From: Maritimibacter sp. 55A14
GTDB lineage: Bacteria; Pseudomonadota; Alphaproteobacteria; Rhodobacterales; Rhodobacteraceae
Assembly: GCF_003122205.1 (NCBI RefSeq)
Contig: NZ_QEYE01000004.1
Location: 161,607-225,606, forward strand
Direction: 5' to 3'
DNA length: 64,000 nucleotides
The translations under genes and the position numbers were made by a program. Shown here one piece after another: positions 63,410 through 64,000 of the stretch. Every line of letters starts with the position of its first letter. The first letter of the stretch is position 1. The notes beneath the pieces were generated by a model, which saw only the letters and a program-made list of their open reading frames with translations, had not been told where the DNA came from and ran no database searches.

Positions 63410-63486
63410 CGGAGTGTAGCTCAGCCTGGTAGAGCACTGTCTTCGGGAGGCAGGGGCCGGAGGTTCGAATCCTCTCACTCCGACCA
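63410..63486 (+). tRNA. tRNA-Pro (anticodon CGG)
   Basis: 77-base tRNA with encoded CCA. Acceptor arms CGGAGTG and CACTCCG pair. The anticodon arm is CTGTC-TTCGGGA-GGCAG with CGG at the anticodon. The T arm is GGAGG-TTCGAAT-CCTCT. The non-G first base C with G72 is the normal pairing for tRNA-Pro. Confidence 0.97.
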
Positions 63487-63856
63487 GTATCAGCCAATTT
63501 CGGTTTGCCGGGGCAGATATCCCGATCTGGCACCAGCCTTCCTGGTGGCGGCGTTTCTTCTCCGTTCAGGTTAAACTGACCCACGTCCATCGTGCGGCGA
63601 AGGTCCGGCTGGAGCCGATTTCGACGGACGCTGCGGCAATATCTAATGGCCGGAACCTGCAAAATTACCGACATTCGGCCTGGTGTCCGCAAGCTTGTCC
63701 CAAGCGAAAGCTTCGGCGCGGGCCGGCCATCCAACGCGAACTTTTAAAGTGGCTGGACAGCTTATGACGGGGACGGGCCTGGATGTTCAATCCCGGAATG
63801 TGATGGATCGGATCGCAGGTTGTCTGGCTGACCCCCTCATATGGATCCAGCCCTAG
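63487..63856. other. gene-free region between tRNA-Pro and the IS element
   Basis: 370 bases with no supported gene. A 33-codon open frame (63646 onward) has no recognisable homology. A minus-strand frame runs through the tRNA and is an artefact. I see no second copy of the tRNA 3' end that would mark an island junction within the window. Confidence 0.45.
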
Positions 63857-64000
63857 GGTCAGGACTCATAGCCAATAGATGACGGTTGCGGCGAGTGCGA
63901 TGGCGGAGAGGAATACCTTCGGGCATCGGTCATATCGGGTTGCGACCCGTCGCCAGTCTTTGAGCCTACCGAACATGATCTCGATACGGTTGCGGCGTTT
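63857..64000 (-). mobile_element. IS5-family (IS427-like) insertion sequence, right end only
   Basis: The end appears to start at GGTCAGGACTC, just past CTAG (63853-63856), which fits a YTAR-type target site of the IS427 group. The element runs off the right edge, so the other end, the target duplication and completeness cannot be checked. It is the only mobile element seen in the window. Confidence 0.72.
63866..64000 (-). CDS. IS5-family transposase, C-terminal fragment
   Basis: The last 44 codons of a DDE transposase, ending in TVIYWL and a TGA 10 bases from the element end. RNRIEIMFGRLKDWRRVATR and YDRCPKVFLSAIALAA are typical of the C-terminus of IS427-group transposases; the E in IEIMF is the third catalytic residue of the DDE triad. 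The rest lies beyond the window. Confidence 0.85.
   Translation of the reverse strand, partial: KRRNRIEIMFGRLKDWRRVATRYDRCPKVFLSAIALAATVIYWL

Noticed and set aside
63351..63734. 127-codon minus-strand open frame through tRNA-Pro
   Set aside because: Its 'GRSERIRTSG' segment is the antisense of the tRNA, a known source of false proteins.

Overview
The window is a GC-rich, densely coded chromosomal segment from an alphaproteobacterium, almost certainly a Rhodobacteraceae (Roseobacter-group) member. Support for this comes from the coaE-aroE-maf / hemJ-rho-mnmE-mnmG-rsmG-parA-parB order, the lptC-lptA-lptB-hpf-ptsN order without rpoN, a GT14-DUF5928 protein and a NodH-like sulfotransferase next to kdsB/galU, and the short hairpin-rich intergenic repeats. 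Almost everything is core genome. Only the last ~150 bases belong to an insertion sequence.

Layout. Bases 1-1495 hold the leftward genes coaE (partial), aroE and maf. A 432-base gene-free stretch (1496-1927) carries a perfect DnaA box, weaker ones and an AT-rich tract; I read it as the probable replication origin. Rightward of it run hemJ, rho, mnmE, mnmG, rsmG, parA and parB, and two perfect 16-bp parS palindromes lie inside the 5' ends of mnmG and rsmG. Genes therefore diverge from the putative origin and the partition system sits 3-8 kb away. From 9.3 to 20 kb come a DUF454 gene, hemW, rdgB and rph (leftward), hrcA-grpE (rightward), mutS, and dnaK-dnaJ (leftward, behind a recognisable heat-shock promoter). 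This is a protein and nucleotide quality-control block. An alkB homologue follows.

From 20.8 to 29.8 kb lies the most distinctive part: a leftward ABC-2 polysaccharide-export permease, then rightward cysQ, kdsB/kpsU-like, galU, two paralogous family-2-like glycosyltransferases, a GT14-type transferase fused to a DUF5928 region, and a two-lobed sulfotransferase. Together they look like a set for making, sulfating and exporting a KDO- or glucose-containing surface glycan, with CysQ removing the PAP left by sulfotransfer. From 30 to 34.8 kb is the leftward kdsD-lptC-lptA-lptB-hpf-ptsN region with rnd and tRNA-Leu(CAG) upstream. Then follow an NDUFA9-like NAD-binding protein, a CaiB/BaiF CoA-transferase, uppP, gltD-gltB, mtgA, a GST, queG and an SDR protein.

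From 47.8 to 55 kb there are envelope and stress genes: a 62-residue secreted or membrane peptide, two L,D-transpeptidase-fold proteins flanking a CAP-domain lipoprotein, rlmN, an IalB-family protein, a ReAV-type asparaginase, a universal stress protein and an MscS channel. From 55.2 to 63.3 kb the leucine genes leuC-leuD and leuB are split by an unknown membrane protein, an endonuclease/exonuclease/phosphatase-family protein, a divergent SDR/LysR pair and a peroxiredoxin-like protein. tRNA-Pro(CGG) and the truncated end of an IS5-type transposase close the window.

No clearly undescribed system is evident. The best candidates for follow-up are the sulfated-glycan module, the parS sites inside coding sequence beside the putative origin, and the non-standard starts of queG and the EEP-family gene.
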